Below the pieces are notes generated by a model that saw nothing but the letters and a program-made list of their open reading frames with translations, had not been told where the DNA came from and made no database searches. Positions 63,300 through 64,000 of a stretch of 64,000 nucleotides of DNA are shown here, piece after piece. This stretch comes from Bacteroidota bacterium (GTDB lineage Bacteria > Bacteroidota > Bacteroidia > AKYH767-A > 2013-40CM-41-45), in contig JADKJP010000006.1 of NCBI GenBank assembly GCA_016720935.1, forward strand, positions 806,001 through 870,000. Direction: 5' to 3'. Positions within the stretch are counted from its first letter, which is position 1, and each line of letters begins with the position of its first letter. Position numbers and translations under genes: made by a program.

Positions 63300-64000
63300 A
63301 TGGTCAATTATTTCCTCTTCTTTTTCTGTCTGGCTGTTTTTGTCGTTTTCTATAGCTATGTTTTGTTTCCCCTCATTCTTTCCTTCCTTGCAAATGGTAA
63401 AACTTTCCGGCATGCAATAAGTGAAATAAGCTCAGACTTACCGGCGGTGAGTATCGTAATTTCAGCATTCAATGAAGAGCGGGTAATCGGAGAAAAATTG
63501 AAAAGCATTTTAAAATCCGTTTATCCAAAAGATAAAATGGAAATCCTTGTTGGATCAGATGCTTCCAACGACGCGACCGAAAAGATTGTCAGATCAATTG
63601 CAGAAACAGATTCCAGAATTCGTTTTATACAATTTGGAGAGAGAAGAGGAAAGCCCTCTGTAATCAATGATTTGGTGCGCGAAGCAAAAAATCCTATCCT
63701 GATCCTTACGGATGCAAATGTCATGTTTGAACCTGACACCATCGCATATTTAAACCGACATTTTATTTCAGCTGAAATAGGTTTGGTTGGCGCCAATATT
63801 CTAAACATCGGGATGAAAAAAGACGGAATCTCCATGCAGGAGAAATCGTATATAGAAAGAGAAAATAGAATTAAATACCAGGAAGGACTCATCTGGGGTT
63901 CCATGATGGGACCTTTCGGTGGTTGTTATGCACTGCGGAAGGATCTTTTCGCCCCTGTGCCCTCTAATTTTCTGGTGGATGATTTTTTTATTTCCATGAA
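63300..64000 (+). CDS. GT2 glycosyltransferase, cut by the window end
   Basis: The first 233 codons of a glycosyltransferase; the frame runs to the window end. An N-terminal membrane segment (about 4-32) precedes the GT-A domain with SIVISAFNEERVIGEK (about 51-66), GSDASNDAT (about 84-92), DANVMFEP (about 127-134) and GSMMGPFGGCYALRK (about 198-212), then VDDFFISM, the conserved acceptor-side DD motif. Start ATG at 63300. Resembles membrane polysaccharide synthases; product unknown. Confidence 0.85.
   Translation, partial: MVNYFLFFFCLAVFVVFYSYVLFPLILSFLANGKTFRHAISEISSDLPAVSIVISAFNEERVIGEKLKSILKSVYPKDKMEILVGSDASNDATEKIVRSIAETDSRIRFIQFGERRGKPSVINDLVREAKNPILILTDANVMFEPDTIAYLNRHFISAEIGLVGANILNIGMKKDGISMQEKSYIERENRIKYQEGLIWGSMMGPFGGCYALRKDLFAPVPSNFLVDDFFISM

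Overview
The window is a chromosome segment of a Bacteroidota bacterium. The evidence is type IX secretion (T9SS) cargo with both kinds of C-terminal sorting domain, SprF/PorP-type barrels, porQ, GWxTD and CotH proteins, short A-rich translation leaders without Shine-Dalgarno sites, and promoters of the Bacteroidota form (TTTG, about 19 bp, TAnnTTTG). I cannot place it below phylum. There is no tRNA, rRNA, phage, transposase or CRISPR array.

Layout. 0.1-3.8 kb: divergent cphB/cphA, for breakdown and synthesis of the nitrogen store cyanophycin. 4.1-20.3 kb: two tandem modules, each made of a giant SprB-repeat adhesin, an SprF/PorP barrel and a TPR/propeller/OmpA lipoprotein. The adhesins have diverged (7 and 17 repeats), but the barrel and lipoprotein are almost identical. 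20.4-25.6 kb: a minus-strand set of one small anchored protein and two T9SS cargo proteins. 25.9-36.9 kb: a sigma-54 activator without a DNA-binding domain, then a surface-polysaccharide-like locus (unknown 387-aa protein, GT2 synthase, HEAT protein, CotH, TPR/YaiO-like barrel, single-domain response regulator) and a soluble hybrid kinase. 37.1-39.8 kb: a calcium-motif outer-membrane barrel with an SPOR partner. 40.1-43.8 kb: LOG hydrolase and uvrA. 44.1-52.0 kb: a porQ-cmk-ispH-rpsA backbone interrupted by two opposite-strand accessory genes. 52.1-57.6 kb: a DinB-like protein, pyrR-pyrB, STAS protein, T9SS cargo, RNase Z and a BadF-type sugar kinase. 57.7-64.0 kb: a TPR hybrid kinase, two glycosyltransferases (one cut by the window end) and a GWxTD protein.

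The most unusual feature lies between genes. Nine intergenic regions carry tandem arrays with a 7- or 8-bp unit. The unit sequence changes from locus to locus, and some units recur at distant loci. Six of the nine are paired: on the plus strand a G-bearing, C-poor array comes first and a C-bearing, G-poor array follows after a short spacer. Since that order is its own reverse complement, RNA from either strand ends in a C-rich, G-poor periodic tract. Arrays often touch a stop or start codon. I know of no described family in Bacteroidota; the heptameric STRR repeats of cyanobacteria are the nearest analogue. A two-way Rho-loading element is one testable reading.

The genes fit a surface-active lifestyle: secreted adhesins and exopolysaccharide, multistep phosphorelays ending in receivers without DNA-binding domains, and nitrogen storage.
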